Assembly (NCBI RefSeq): GCF_041154745.1
Contig: NZ_AP031573.1
Coordinates: 1,054,001 to 1,118,000 of the forward strand
Origin: Flavobacterium sp. CFS9
GTDB taxonomy: Bacteria > Bacteroidota > Bacteroidia > Flavobacteriales > Flavobacteriaceae
Length of the DNA stretch: 64,000 nt
Direction of reading: 5' to 3'
Under the pieces are notes generated by a model. It was not told the DNA's origin and ran no database searches. It saw only the letters and a list, made by a program, of their open reading frames with translations. Below are positions 41,180 to 50,167 of the stretch, one piece after another (position 1 is the stretch's first letter; the number at the start of each line of letters is the position of its first letter). Both the position numbers and the translations under genes were made by a program.

Positions 41180-42306
41180 TAATTAGATAAATCTCTAAAT
41201 TGTTTTTGGTGGTTCAATAGCCAAATATCTTCTTTTTGAAGACATTCAAGAAACAATACATTACTATTTCCTTTTCCAAAATCATCCTCTATATTTTGAA
41301 TTTTATGCGAATCAATAACAGCTAGTGATTCTATTATACCTTCTTCAGAATAATCTGTGTTGATTATATCGGCATGAACAGCTCTGTTTTGCTGGCGGGT
41401 TCCAATATTAATAATTGGAATTCCGTAATACGGAGCTTCTCTGATTCCAGCGCTGCTATTGCCAATAATAAATTGGCTATTTTTTAATAGGGTTAAAAAA
41501 TACTCGAATCGCAAAGACGGAAAAATTCTGAATCTCTGATTTTCTTTTAAACTCTTATAAGCTTCAATAATAAACTGACTTCCCAGATCGTTGTTCGGAA
41601 AAATGACAACATAATTATGGTCGTCCTGTAATAAAGAGGACACAAAATTTTGGGCATATTTTTGCATTTCTTTGATTTCTGTAGTTACAGGATGAAACAT
41701 TACGATTGCATAATTTTCGAAATCAATCTTATAATATTCTTTTACCGTAACTAAATCCGGTAACTGGTCAGAAAACATAATATCAAGATCCGGAGAACCA
41801 ATTGTAAAAACAGATTCTTTAATCTCTCCCATCTGCATCAATCTTCTCGCCGACTGTTTATTTGAAACGAAATGAATATGACTTAGTTTACTAACACTAT
41901 GACGAATTAATTCATCTACAGTCCCTGAAACTTCACCTCCTTCAATGTGCGCTACCAGAATGTTGTTTAATGAACCAACAATTCCACCCGCTAAGGTTTC
42001 TACTCTGTCTCCATGAACAACTATCATATCCGGATTAATGGTTTTGCAATAACCTGATAATCCTTCAATAGTTTTTGCAAGAGTCAAATCCATTGTTGTT
42101 TCGTGGGTATGGTTTTCGAAAGTAAAAACATTCTTAAAATTGCAGCGTTCAATTTCGATCAGCGTATAACCATATTGTTCCTGCAAGTGCATTCCGGTTA
42201 CGAATACAAAAACTTCAAATTGAGATTGTTGCTCCAAAATTGAAATTAATGATTTTATCTTTCCAAAATCAGCACGGGTTCCTGTAAGAAATAGGATTTT
42301 TTTCAT
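41179..42306 (-). CDS. neuC: UDP-N-acetylglucosamine 2-epimerase (hydrolysing)
   Basis: The protein has 375 residues. The enzyme turns UDP-GlcNAc into free ManNAc and UDP, the first step of sialic acid synthesis. It opens with KKILFLTGTRADFGKIKSL, the hallmark of the family, and carries VVHGDRVETLAGGIVG, HIEGGEVSGTVDELIRHSVS and GNSSAGIREAPYYGIP. As I recall them, these match meningococcal SiaA (NeuC) more closely than LegG. The gene is separated from neuB by one AT3 gene. Together with neuB and neuA it forms a complete CMP-sialic acid set. Confidence 0.9.
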   Translation of the reverse strand: MKKILFLTGTRADFGKIKSLISILEQQSQFEVFVFVTGMHLQEQYGYTLIEIERCNFKNVFTFENHTHETTMDLTLAKTIEGLSGYCKTINPDMIVVHGDRVETLAGGIVGSLNNILVAHIEGGEVSGTVDELIRHSVSKLSHIHFVSNKQSARRLMQMGEIKESVFTIGSPDLDIMFSDQLPDLVTVKEYYKIDFENYAIVMFHPVTTEIKEMQKYAQNFVSSLLQDDHNYVVIFPNNDLGSQFIIEAYKSLKENQRFRIFPSLRFEYFLTLLKNSQFIIGNSSAGIREAPYYGIPIINIGTRQQNRAVHADIINTDYSEEGIIESLAVIDSHKIQNIEDDFGKGNSNVLFLECLQKEDIWLLNHQKQFRDLSN

Positions 42307-42316
42307 TTAATGGTGA

Positions 42317-43426
42317 TCAGTTTATTCGACTGGGAAAATATTTATCCCTATAATTTAAAAAGTACTTTTCTATATTAAGTGTCATAAAAATTCCGCATAA
42401 AACACTTATGGTACAGGTAATAAAAAATATAGAAATCTGATTAAAGAATTTATTTAAAACAAAATTATTTACTAAGGCAAAGAAAAAATTTATGAAACCA
42501 TGTATAATATAAATACTATAGGAAGAAAATCCAATCTTGCTAATAATATTTACTATTCTATTGGAGAACAGACTATCAAGTTTCTTGTTTATCTCTGCGC
42601 TTACTAGAAAATACACCAGTATGATGCTAAATGCTAAGTACAGAAGTGAATACCCAAATGTTCTTACGAAAAATGATTCTTCAAAGTCTATAAACGGCGT
42701 AAAACTAAGAGCTAAAAATGAAATCAAAATTAATAGTATTTTATTTGGCTCAAAAAAACGTGTTAGCTCCTCATTTTTAAAATAATACAGGTATGAAACA
42801 AAAACTCCTGCAAATAGTGAATCCATTCTTAAATGTGACATTGTAAAATTTTTATCTCCGTTCTCAGGAAAATAGACATTACTTATAATTCTTAAAACTA
42901 AAGAAAAAGACATCATAAGAAAGATTAGTAACTCAAACTTATTTATTTTACTTGTCTGATTCGGTTTTAAATTAATCCAGGCATATTTAACAACTATCCA
43001 TAATAATAAGGCAAAACCAAAATAAAAATGTTCTTCGACTGCTAAAGACCAACTTGGTACATAAGCATAACCCCAGGCATAAACATAATTCTGAATAAAG
43101 AATACATCTGAAAAGACACCTTTCCACTCGAACTGATGCTTTATAATTTTTGGGGTTAAGTACAAAAAATAGGTCAAATAGTATATAGGATAAATTTTAA
43201 ATCCTCTTCGTATTAAAAACAGTCCCGGTTTTATATTTCCGAACTTTAAATATTCTTTGAATAACAGTCCCGAAACAAGAAATCCACTTAAAACAAAAAA
43301 TAAGTCAACACCTATCCAGCCCATTTTTGTAGTCCAGTCTGTTATATTTTGATGACGCATTAAGACCAAAATAATCGCGATACCTCTTAAAAAATCAAGT
43401 TCTCTTAATCTAATATTTTGCTTCAA
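42317..43426 (-). CDS. Membrane acyltransferase, AT3 (OafA-like) family, copy 2
   Basis: The protein has 369 residues from a TTG start at 43426 (KQNIRLRELDFLRGIAII follows); no ATG lies nearby that keeps the family start. The conserved LDFLRGIAIILVLMRHQ carries the R and H of AT3 proteins, and SWSLAVEEHFYFGFALLL is the second conserved segment. About ten hydrophobic segments are visible. It lies between neuC and neuB and may O-acetylate sialic acid or its neighbour, a known decoration of sialylated capsules. The acceptor is not established. Confidence 0.87.
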   Translation of the reverse strand: MKQNIRLRELDFLRGIAIILVLMRHQNITDWTTKMGWIGVDLFFVLSGFLVSGLLFKEYLKFGNIKPGLFLIRRGFKIYPIYYLTYFLYLTPKIIKHQFEWKGVFSDVFFIQNYVYAWGYAYVPSWSLAVEEHFYFGFALLLWIVVKYAWINLKPNQTSKINKFELLIFLMMSFSLVLRIISNVYFPENGDKNFTMSHLRMDSLFAGVFVSYLYYFKNEELTRFFEPNKILLILISFLALSFTPFIDFEESFFVRTFGYSLLYLAFSIILVYFLVSAEINKKLDSLFSNRIVNIISKIGFSSYSIYIIHGFINFFFALVNNFVLNKFFNQISIFFITCTISVLCGIFMTLNIEKYFLNYRDKYFPSRIN

Positions 43427-43465
43427 AGTTATAAATTGGAGTTAAAAAGTAAATGGATTATGTTT

Positions 43466-44512
43466 TTAAAGTTCGTTTATATCCTCCCAATTTAATTGTT
43501 CATCATTTTCAATATCTCTTAAGGCCGTTTTTCCTATCAGATCGTTAAAATGTTCTGCCAGTATTTTACCGGTTCCCGGTCTTTTTACCCAAATATTTTC
43601 TTTAGATAATTTGTCGCCTTTTTTGATTGGAGCAATTGCACAAACAGTAGCAAATGCAAAATCTATTGTCACTTGTTCTTCTTGTGCCGGTTTTTTTGTA
43701 CCGCCGCGCATTAATGCGATTTCTGCGCTCGAAATAATTAATTCCCGACAAGCTTTTTCATCCATACTACAAACAATATCCGGGCCTGTTCTTTGCATAT
43801 GATCCGTGAAATGTCTTTCCAGAATACTGGCACCCAAAGCTACAGCTCCCAGACAGGCATTATTGTTTAAAGTATGATCACTCAAACCAAATACTTTCTC
43901 CGGAAATGCCTGATGCAATTCTGTCATGGCACCAAAACGTACTAAATGAATGGGGGTTGGATATAAATTTGTGGTGTGCAAAAGAGCGACAGGAATATTA
44001 TGTTTATCAAAAATAGCTACTGCTTTTGTAATACTTTCAATTGTATTCATTCCTGTACTCAAAATTACCGGTTTTCCGAAAGAAGCTATATGTTCTAGCA
44101 GCGGATAATTATTACATTCTCCGGAACCAATTTTATAAGCAGGGATATCAAACTTTTTTAATCTTTCTGCTGCTGCACGTGAAAATGGTGTTGAAATAAA
44201 AATCATGCCCTGGCTTTCAACATAATTTTTAAGCTCCAGCTCATCAGCTTCATTCAAAGAGCAGCGTTCCATAATTTCATAAATAGAAACATCTGCATTA
44301 CCAGGAATTACTTTTTTAGCGGCTCCGCTCATTTCATCCTCAACAATATGGGTCTGATGTTTTACTACCTCAGCACCGGCACGTTTTGCTGCATCGACCA
44401 TTTCTTTTGCAACTTGCAAAGAACCTTCGTGATTAATTCCAATTTCGGCAATAACTAAAGGTGGAAAATCTTGTCCAATTCTTCGTCCTTCAATCTCTAT
44501 ATAGGGTCTCAT
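43466..44512 (-). CDS. neuB: N-acetylneuraminate synthase
   Basis: The protein has 348 residues. NeuB condenses ManNAc with phosphoenolpyruvate to N-acetylneuraminate. It shows [73 protein letters not shown] and [17 protein letters not shown], followed by [20 protein letters not shown]-terminal antifreeze-like (SAF) domain begins near residue 285 ([15 protein letters not shown]). These match meningococcal SiaC as I recall it, which favours Neu5Ac over legionaminic or pseudaminic acid. The gene lies just downstream of neuA, 15 bp away. Confidence 0.91.
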   Translation of the reverse strand: MRPYIEIEGRRIGQDFPPLVIAEIGINHEGSLQVAKEMVDAAKRAGAEVVKHQTHIVEDEMSGAAKKVIPGNADVSIYEIMERCSLNEADELELKNYVESQGMIFISTPFSRAAAERLKKFDIPAYKIGSGECNNYPLLEHIASFGKPVILSTGMNTIESITKAVAIFDKHNIPVALLHTTNLYPTPIHLVRFGAMTELHQAFPEKVFGLSDHTLNNNACLGAVALGASILERHFTDHMQRTGPDIVCSMDEKACRELIISSAEIALMRGGTKKPAQEEQVTIDFAFATVCAIAPIKKGDKLSKENIWVKRPGTGKILAEHFNDLIGKTALRDIENDEQLNWEDINEL

Positions 44513-44527
44513 AAAGTAGTTTGTTAA

Positions 44528-45196
44528 TTAGGGGTTTATATGTTTATGGTATAAAAATGTGGCGTAATCAAAATCTTCCTGTGTATCAATATCAACATTG
44601 GCAAAAATATGATCTATTTTAAAAGGAAATGCATTTTCTGAAATCACTATATTCTCCAGAATTAAAGTACTTCTGGTAATATATAATAATCCGTTTTCAA
44701 AATAAAGCGGTTCAATATCCTGACTTCTCTGACCAATTTTGTAATTGTACGGAATAAACTTTTGATTTGTTATTTTTCCGAACTTTTTATAATTTCTTGA
44801 AACCGTAAATAAACTATCACAAGCTTCCTTTTGATAAATTTCAAATGCTTCTTTTAGTAAACTTTCCGGACGAACAGGGTTTGTAGGCTGAAGCAGTACC
44901 ACATTCCCTACTTCATGATCAATATTCTGTAAAACATGCTTTAATGCCGAAGCTGTTGCCTCATGATCTCCCGAAATATCTGCGGGTCTGTCTATTACCT
45001 TTGCTCCGTATTCCAAAGCAACTTCTTTTATACTTTCATCATCAGTCGAAACATAAATTTCATCAATGATAGCGCTATTGTTTTTAGCATACATAATACT
45101 GTGTGCTAACAAAGGAATTCCTCCAAGCAGCTTTATATTTTTTTGAGGCAATCTTTTAGATCCTCCACGTGCCGGAATAATAACGATCGTTTTCAT
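44528..45196 (-). CDS. neuA: CMP-N-acetylneuraminate cytidylyltransferase
   Basis: The protein has 222 residues. NeuA activates sialic acid with CTP to CMP-sialic acid. It starts KTIVIIPARGGSKRLPQKN, the conserved nucleotide-binding loop, and contains SIMYAKNNSAIIDEIYVSTD, LLQPTNPVRPESLLKEA and the end NVDIDTQEDFDYA. The short, single-domain form is typical of bacterial CMP-Neu5Ac and CMP-legionaminate synthetases. It stands first in the neuA-neuB-AT3-neuC run. Confidence 0.9.
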   Translation of the reverse strand: MKTIVIIPARGGSKRLPQKNIKLLGGIPLLAHSIMYAKNNSAIIDEIYVSTDDESIKEVALEYGAKVIDRPADISGDHEATASALKHVLQNIDHEVGNVVLLQPTNPVRPESLLKEAFEIYQKEACDSLFTVSRNYKKFGKITNQKFIPYNYKIGQRSQDIEPLYFENGLLYITRSTLILENIVISENAFPFKIDHIFANVDIDTQEDFDYATFLYHKHINP

Positions 45197-45230
45197 TGTA
45201 AATGTTTAAAAGAATTGTGACAGTATTATT

Positions 45231-46136
45231 TTATGGTTTCCAATACAACTTGGTATCTTCCAGTTCCTGATAAATTTTATATTCTCGCACGGATAATCTA
45301 TTACTATTCCTGATTATTTTAGGAAATGCCAAAATTAAATCTATTGTTGCCAAAAACAATGCTTTCAGAGCTTTAAAATCTCCCTTGAAAACTCTTAATT
45401 TAAGCTGCATCCAAACAGAATATGTTATTTTTCTTGGAATGACCTTAAGAGGATAAAACAAAAAATACAAATACCAGCCGGAACGTAATGACCGTCGCAG
45501 GCGTAAACTATAATCGGCATTATTTTTTCTGGATTTTAAATCTACTCTGTGATTTACTAGCACCTCCGGTAAATAATAAATCTTCCATTGTCTTTTAAAC
45601 AATTGAAAAGAAGCAAAATCTTCTTCACCATAAAAAACAAACCAGGCCGGGTAATCAGGTATATCTCGCCAGACGGACATTCGCCAGACATTAGCACCAC
45701 CGGCAAAACTTTTGGTTTGATGTAAAACGTCATTACAGCCTGTTATTTTTGGTTCTTCTAAATTCCAGTAAATTCTAAAACTAAACAGTGCAGCATCAGG
45801 ATTTTCGTCAAAAGCTTTCTCTATAATTTCTAAAGGATTCGTGGTAATAAAATGCAGATCATCATCAATCGAAATGGCAAAATCAGTTGTCACTAAATCC
45901 ATCATTCTGTTCCGACTATAGATCAGTCCTTCGCTTTTATTGTTCCGAATTAAATGAATTTCCGGGTAATTTTTTTCAATAAATGAGTACGTTCCATCTG
46001 TTGAACCGTCGTCACAAATAATACAAGATACATCTTCTCTATCCAGTAAATGCTGAATTTTGCGCAAGGTAGAATTCAGATCCTCTTTTCGGTTTTTGGT
46101 TGTAATGAGAATAGAAAACTTCTTTTGAATGTACAT
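45231..46136 (-). CDS. Glycosyltransferase, GT2 family
   Basis: The protein has 301 residues. The GT-A domain begins KFSILITTKNRKEDLNSTLR, has SCIICDDGSTDGTYSFIE (about residue 37) and the metal site TDFAISIDDDLHFI (about 86), and an acceptor pattern FYGEEDFASFQLFKR (about 178). Near the C-terminus is a basic, hydrophobic helix (about 215-245) that may bind the membrane. It is separated from neuA by 34 bp. It is one candidate for handling sialic acid, but GT2 enzymes use UDP- or dTDP-sugars as a rule. Confidence 0.89.
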   Translation of the reverse strand: MYIQKKFSILITTKNRKEDLNSTLRKIQHLLDREDVSCIICDDGSTDGTYSFIEKNYPEIHLIRNNKSEGLIYSRNRMMDLVTTDFAISIDDDLHFITTNPLEIIEKAFDENPDAALFSFRIYWNLEEPKITGCNDVLHQTKSFAGGANVWRMSVWRDIPDYPAWFVFYGEEDFASFQLFKRQWKIYYLPEVLVNHRVDLKSRKNNADYSLRLRRSLRSGWYLYFLFYPLKVIPRKITYSVWMQLKLRVFKGDFKALKALFLATIDLILAFPKIIRNSNRLSVREYKIYQELEDTKLYWKP

Positions 46137-46140
46137 TTAC

Positions 46141-47157
46141 TTAATAATTTCTGATCATTGATTGTGGTAACTTTTTATATCGCAAGAATATCTTTTTCAT
46201 CCATTTGACTGAAATAAATTTTACAAATACTCTGTTTTTTATAAAATATAAAACCGGGTTTAATTTTATGTTTTTATGAAATCCGTATTGGACTGTTTCA
46301 ATAGGAGAAACTTGCAGAACCGACATCCAGTCTTCTAAAGTGTTTCCTAAGTGACAGGCATAATTATCCTGAGTTGTTAGTCTCCAATAATTCTTTTTAA
46401 GAGGCGATTTATCTAAATAGCCCTCACTGGTTCCTCCCATCTTAAAGCCTATATAACTTACGATTTCATCAAAAATATCTTTTTTATAAGTTGCTACAAA
46501 ATGTCCCGAACCAATCAGTACTTTTAAATCTGAACTAATCTCCAAACCTAAATTATATTCCAGATAATCCTGATTGTAATTTCGATCCCAACCAAGACTG
46601 TCATAAAACCGTATTAAAGCTTCTTTGTTTTTTACAGGAATAAATCTTAATTTTTTACTGAATAAATTATCCCAAATAACATTTCCGCAATTTTGTTCAT
46701 ACATTTTAAACTGTGGTACAATGCCTACCACTCCCGCATTAGGGATATTTGTAAAAACTTTTATTGTTTCAGATTGCCAGTTGGGTAAAAACAATACATC
46801 TGAATCTGAAATTGTAACCAATTCTATATTATTCCCCGCTAAACCTTTAAGTATAGCATTAAGTTTTCCTATGTTATCAGTATGAATTAATTCTTGTATT
46901 TTATTTTGCTTTAAAAGAAAATCTAAATATTCTTTTACAATTATATCACTTCCATTATTAACAATAGTAATGAATGTTTTTTTGTGAACTGTGGACCATA
47001 AAGATTCCAGACAAAGTTTTAAAATTGCAAAACTATCTTTAAAATAACCTTCCTGATTAGGTATGTAAACAGGAATTATGATCTGATGAATAAACTCAGA
47101 ATCTTTTTGTGGTTCATCTTTAAATGGATTAAATCCTACCCGCATCTTATTTTTCAA
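46141..47157 (-). CDS. GT2-like glycosyltransferase
   Basis: The protein has 338 residues. GT2 features are HQIIIPVYIPNQEGYFKDSF, ITIVNNGSD, and a DXD-like VTISDSDVLFLPNW (about residue 116). An ATYKKDIFDEIVSYIGFKMG region follows, with GTSEGYLDKSPLKKNYWRL, where a GT2 acceptor site normally lies. It differs from standard GT2 enzymes in spacing, so the subfamily is uncertain. The stop is four bases before the next gene, and the start overlaps the upstream gene by eleven bases. Confidence 0.8.
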   Translation of the reverse strand: MKNKMRVGFNPFKDEPQKDSEFIHQIIIPVYIPNQEGYFKDSFAILKLCLESLWSTVHKKTFITIVNNGSDIIVKEYLDFLLKQNKIQELIHTDNIGKLNAILKGLAGNNIELVTISDSDVLFLPNWQSETIKVFTNIPNAGVVGIVPQFKMYEQNCGNVIWDNLFSKKLRFIPVKNKEALIRFYDSLGWDRNYNQDYLEYNLGLEISSDLKVLIGSGHFVATYKKDIFDEIVSYIGFKMGGTSEGYLDKSPLKKNYWRLTTQDNYACHLGNTLEDWMSVLQVSPIETVQYGFHKNIKLNPVLYFIKNRVFVKFISVKWMKKIFLRYKKLPQSMIRNY

Positions 47158-48091
47158 ATATAATTTTCAGTTTATGAAAAATCCTTTTTTTTAGTTTTGC
47201 TAATTTTAGAGAAAACGTATCATTTTTAATCTGTTGCTTAAAAAACACTTTATTCTCTGCAATGACTTTGGGAAATTCTCTTTTTATCCCAAAATATATC
47301 CCTTGTTTTTTTTTATTTATAAAAGCAGAATCTGAATCGCCATATGTTGTGTAATACAGTGATTCTATTATTTTCCAGCTATTCACCAAACTATGAGCTT
47401 TTTCGGTGGTTTGCAACAAACTTAAATTCTCACCGGACACATTATTTCGATATAATACATAGGTGTTACCGGCAAAAACTATTTTACTGCAATTCAATAA
47501 TACTCTAAAAAAAAACTCTCCATCATCGTTCATCGTTAAGCTTTCATTCCAATAATCTGATAACGTTATTAATTTTTTATTCATTAAAAAACTGTGCGAT
47601 GGAAAAAAACCTCCATACAGGCCTATCAAATCAAAATATTCTTTTGCAGAATCAAAACCTCTATAATCAGGATTATTTTCATTCAATTTAAACGGTTCGC
47701 CAATATGATCAAATCTTCCCCATTTGCATGTTGAAATAACAAATTCATCTTCATTTGACAATAGATGAATTTGTTCTTCGAGTTTATTTACAGCCAGTAT
47801 GTCATCTGAATCCAAAAACTGAATATAATCACCATTTGCTATTTTCAATCCAATATTTCTGGAAACGCTTGCTCCTTTTTTATCTTCGTTTGATTTTAGT
47901 ACCAGTTTGAATCTACTATCCTTTTCCTGATAAAGTTTTACCGTTTCTTCTGTTTTATCAGACGAATTATCATCAACTATAATACATTCCCAATTAGAAT
48001 AAGTTTGTCCAATCAGGCTATCGAGCGTCTCACCAATCAAATGTGCCCGATTGTAAGCAGGAATAATAATAGAAACTAAAGGTTTATTCAT
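47147..48091 (-). CDS. Glycosyltransferase, GT2 family
   Basis: The protein has 314 residues. It has a textbook GT2 start, PLVSIIIPAYNRAHLIGETL, then CIIVDDNSSDKTEETVKLY and GDYIQFLDSDDILAVNKLE (about residue 88). The acceptor part shows ESLTMNDDGEFFFRVLL. A basic C-terminal helix is present. The overlaps with both neighbouring genes (eight and eleven bases) tie it to the operon. Sugar and linkage unknown. Confidence 0.9.
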   Translation of the reverse strand: MNKPLVSIIIPAYNRAHLIGETLDSLIGQTYSNWECIIVDDNSSDKTEETVKLYQEKDSRFKLVLKSNEDKKGASVSRNIGLKIANGDYIQFLDSDDILAVNKLEEQIHLLSNEDEFVISTCKWGRFDHIGEPFKLNENNPDYRGFDSAKEYFDLIGLYGGFFPSHSFLMNKKLITLSDYWNESLTMNDDGEFFFRVLLNCSKIVFAGNTYVLYRNNVSGENLSLLQTTEKAHSLVNSWKIIESLYYTTYGDSDSAFINKKKQGIYFGIKREFPKVIAENKVFFKQQIKNDTFSLKLAKLKKRIFHKLKIIFEK

Positions 48092-49229
48092 ATAAGGCTA
48101 CTGTACTATATAGATTATTTATTGAATCTCTTATTTTTTCATAGTTATAATCTTCAATGGCTTTGAGATGATTACTTTTGGCAAATTGAACATTATTATC
48201 TTTATTATGGATAAGATTTACTATTTTTTCAGCTATTTCATCTGAGTCTTCGGGATCATTAATTATTTCTCCAAAATATTTTTCTCCTATAAGTTCTTTT
48301 GTGGCATTACCCGGATTGGATTGTAAAGGGATTGCCCCAAGTAACAGAGCTTCTAATAATGAATTTGGCATGCCGTCTGAAAAATTATTCCCAATATAAA
48401 GAAATGCTTTTCCAAAATAATGATGAAGCTCCGACTGGTTTATTCTTTCTATTATTTTAATTTTTCCCTCCAGTTCTGAATCTGATTTAATAAATTCTCT
48501 GACTTTTTCTCCTGCTGAAAAAACAGCAATATGAAAATCATCTAACAGATCAATTATTTTTTTTATAGCTTTTAAGGTATAGAGGGCTCTTCCTGTTTCA
48601 TTATGATTACCTTTTATCAGGATTAATTTTCTGGATTCATTATCCTGAAAACTTGTCTGAATATCTTTTATATTATATCCGCCACCTCCGGGAAGAGCTC
48701 CCGGAAAAACTCCATTAAAATTGTATTTTTTTGCTAATTGATAATCTCTTTCACAATCTGTTATTAAAAAATCAACTCTGCTTAAAACAGATTCAATTTT
48801 CTGAATGTCATTTTTAAGAACCTGATGTCTAAAAATATCACTTCCCCAACAAGAATAAATCCATTTAATACCCGGATTTTTATTCATTGTTTTCAGTATG
48901 GGATAAGAGCAGTAATGCAATTCAAAACTATGAACGATATCGGGCTTAATTTCCTGTATAATTTTCTCCAAACCTTCATTGGCAGAAACTTCTAAATAAG
49001 GAATTATTTTATCATACGCCGAAGGCATCTTTTTTCTCAAAAAATATTCTCCTTTTATATAGGGATATTTTCTTTTTTTCCAATCTACGAATTGACGAAC
49101 ATAATCTAAATTCTCTAGCGGTCCCCGATCTAAAACATCAAACCAATAAAGTTCATGACCTTTATCTTTTAAGTTTTCAATCCAACGGAGAACGTGAATA
49201 GACGGCATCGATACAAAAAGTATTTTCAC
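48084..49229 (-). CDS. Glycosyltransferase, GT4 type
   Basis: The protein has 381 residues. The start MKILFVSMPSIHVLRWIENL is typical. The donor domain has KLILIKGNHNETGRALYTLK (about residue 203) and LYIGNNFSDGMPNSLLEALL (about 280), in which the first EX7E residue seems replaced by aspartate while the second Glu is kept. WIYSCWGSDIFRHQVLKND lies in the acceptor half. It is coupled to the next gene by an eight-base overlap. Function in chain assembly is inferred from the fold and the locus. Confidence 0.86.
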   Translation of the reverse strand: MKILFVSMPSIHVLRWIENLKDKGHELYWFDVLDRGPLENLDYVRQFVDWKKRKYPYIKGEYFLRKKMPSAYDKIIPYLEVSANEGLEKIIQEIKPDIVHSFELHYCSYPILKTMNKNPGIKWIYSCWGSDIFRHQVLKNDIQKIESVLSRVDFLITDCERDYQLAKKYNFNGVFPGALPGGGGYNIKDIQTSFQDNESRKLILIKGNHNETGRALYTLKAIKKIIDLLDDFHIAVFSAGEKVREFIKSDSELEGKIKIIERINQSELHHYFGKAFLYIGNNFSDGMPNSLLEALLLGAIPLQSNPGNATKELIGEKYFGEIINDPEDSDEIAEKIVNLIHNKDNNVQFAKSNHLKAIEDYNYEKIRDSINNLYSTVALYE

Positions 49230-49267
49230 TTGATCTATAGTTTTAACTTACTCATTAAATCCACTAA

Positions 49268-50167
49268 CTATCTAAAACTTAAACAAAATCTTCTTAAACA
49301 CTTCATAAAAGCATTGATCTGCATTGCTGAAAGATAAAAAAGAAGTAAATAATGCCATTCATTCCATCTCAGTTTCCTGTTCTTTTTGATTGAAATTTCA
49401 TATTCTGATATCAAATCCAACTGTTGCGGCTTACTAAACAATTCAATTTTTTCAATAATACATTGTTTATAAAAATTTTCGCTTGCAAGATCTTTTAACT
49501 TTTGATTATTCTGTTTTCCGGATATGGACGAACTGGAATATCGGATTAATAAATTACTCTCATTTATAGAGTAAATAGGTTTATCATCCGAAAAAAATAA
49601 CCAAGCCGCATCATCACTATGCCAGGCTAGAGGAAAATCAAAAAAACCATATTTCTGAAAAATTGTTTTTGAAAATGTATATTCAGATAAAGAACTCCTT
49701 GTCAATCCTTTAAATCTTCTAAAATAAGAATCGGATGCTTTTTCCCATTCCGGATTCGTAAATGAATTACTTATGCTCCCATTCAAATTCATGTTTAATG
49801 ATTTTGAAGCAAATCTTACCAAATTTGATTTTGTATGAAAAACATTGTAATGCTCATACCAGGACGCTACAACATTTTTCTCCAAAATATCGTCATCACC
49901 CAGAATCATTATCCAGTCTTCATCTTCAACAAGGGCAATACAACGTTCCCAATGTTTCGCAAGTGATATTCCTCCTAAATTTTCCTCAAATATCTGGTAA
50001 ACGAAATCCATTTTATCCTTGTACTCCTCCAAAAGCAAAAAGGGATCTTCGGGACTGGCATCGTTCCCTATGTATACTCTGAATCTTTTATCTGTTTGCG
50101 CCGATAGTGATTGTAAAGTTTCTTCAAAAAAAATCAATTTATAATATGGTATTACAATCGCTAGCAT
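49268..50167 (-). CDS. Glycosyltransferase, GT2 family
   Basis: The protein has 299 residues. It starts LAIVIPYYKLIFFEETLQSL, with VYIGNDASPEDPFLLLEEY and the metal site DWIMILGDDDILEKNV (about residue 83). A following acceptor segment reads FFDFPLAWHSDDAAWLFFSD. The C-terminal part is basic and hydrophobic (about 265-299) and may contact the membrane. It overlaps the AT3 gene by seven bases. Its donor is unknown. Confidence 0.87.
   Translation of the reverse strand: MLAIVIPYYKLIFFEETLQSLSAQTDKRFRVYIGNDASPEDPFLLLEEYKDKMDFVYQIFEENLGGISLAKHWERCIALVEDEDWIMILGDDDILEKNVVASWYEHYNVFHTKSNLVRFASKSLNMNLNGSISNSFTNPEWEKASDSYFRRFKGLTRSSLSEYTFSKTIFQKYGFFDFPLAWHSDDAAWLFFSDDKPIYSINESNLLIRYSSSSISGKQNNQKLKDLASENFYKQCIIEKIELFSKPQQLDLISEYEISIKKNRKLRWNEWHYLLLFYLSAMQINAFMKCLRRFCLSFR

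Noticed and set aside
49762..50082. Plus-strand frame of 106 codons within a GT2 gene
   Set aside because: It lies fully opposite a well-supported GT2 gene and has a low-complexity, His- and Pro-rich translation.
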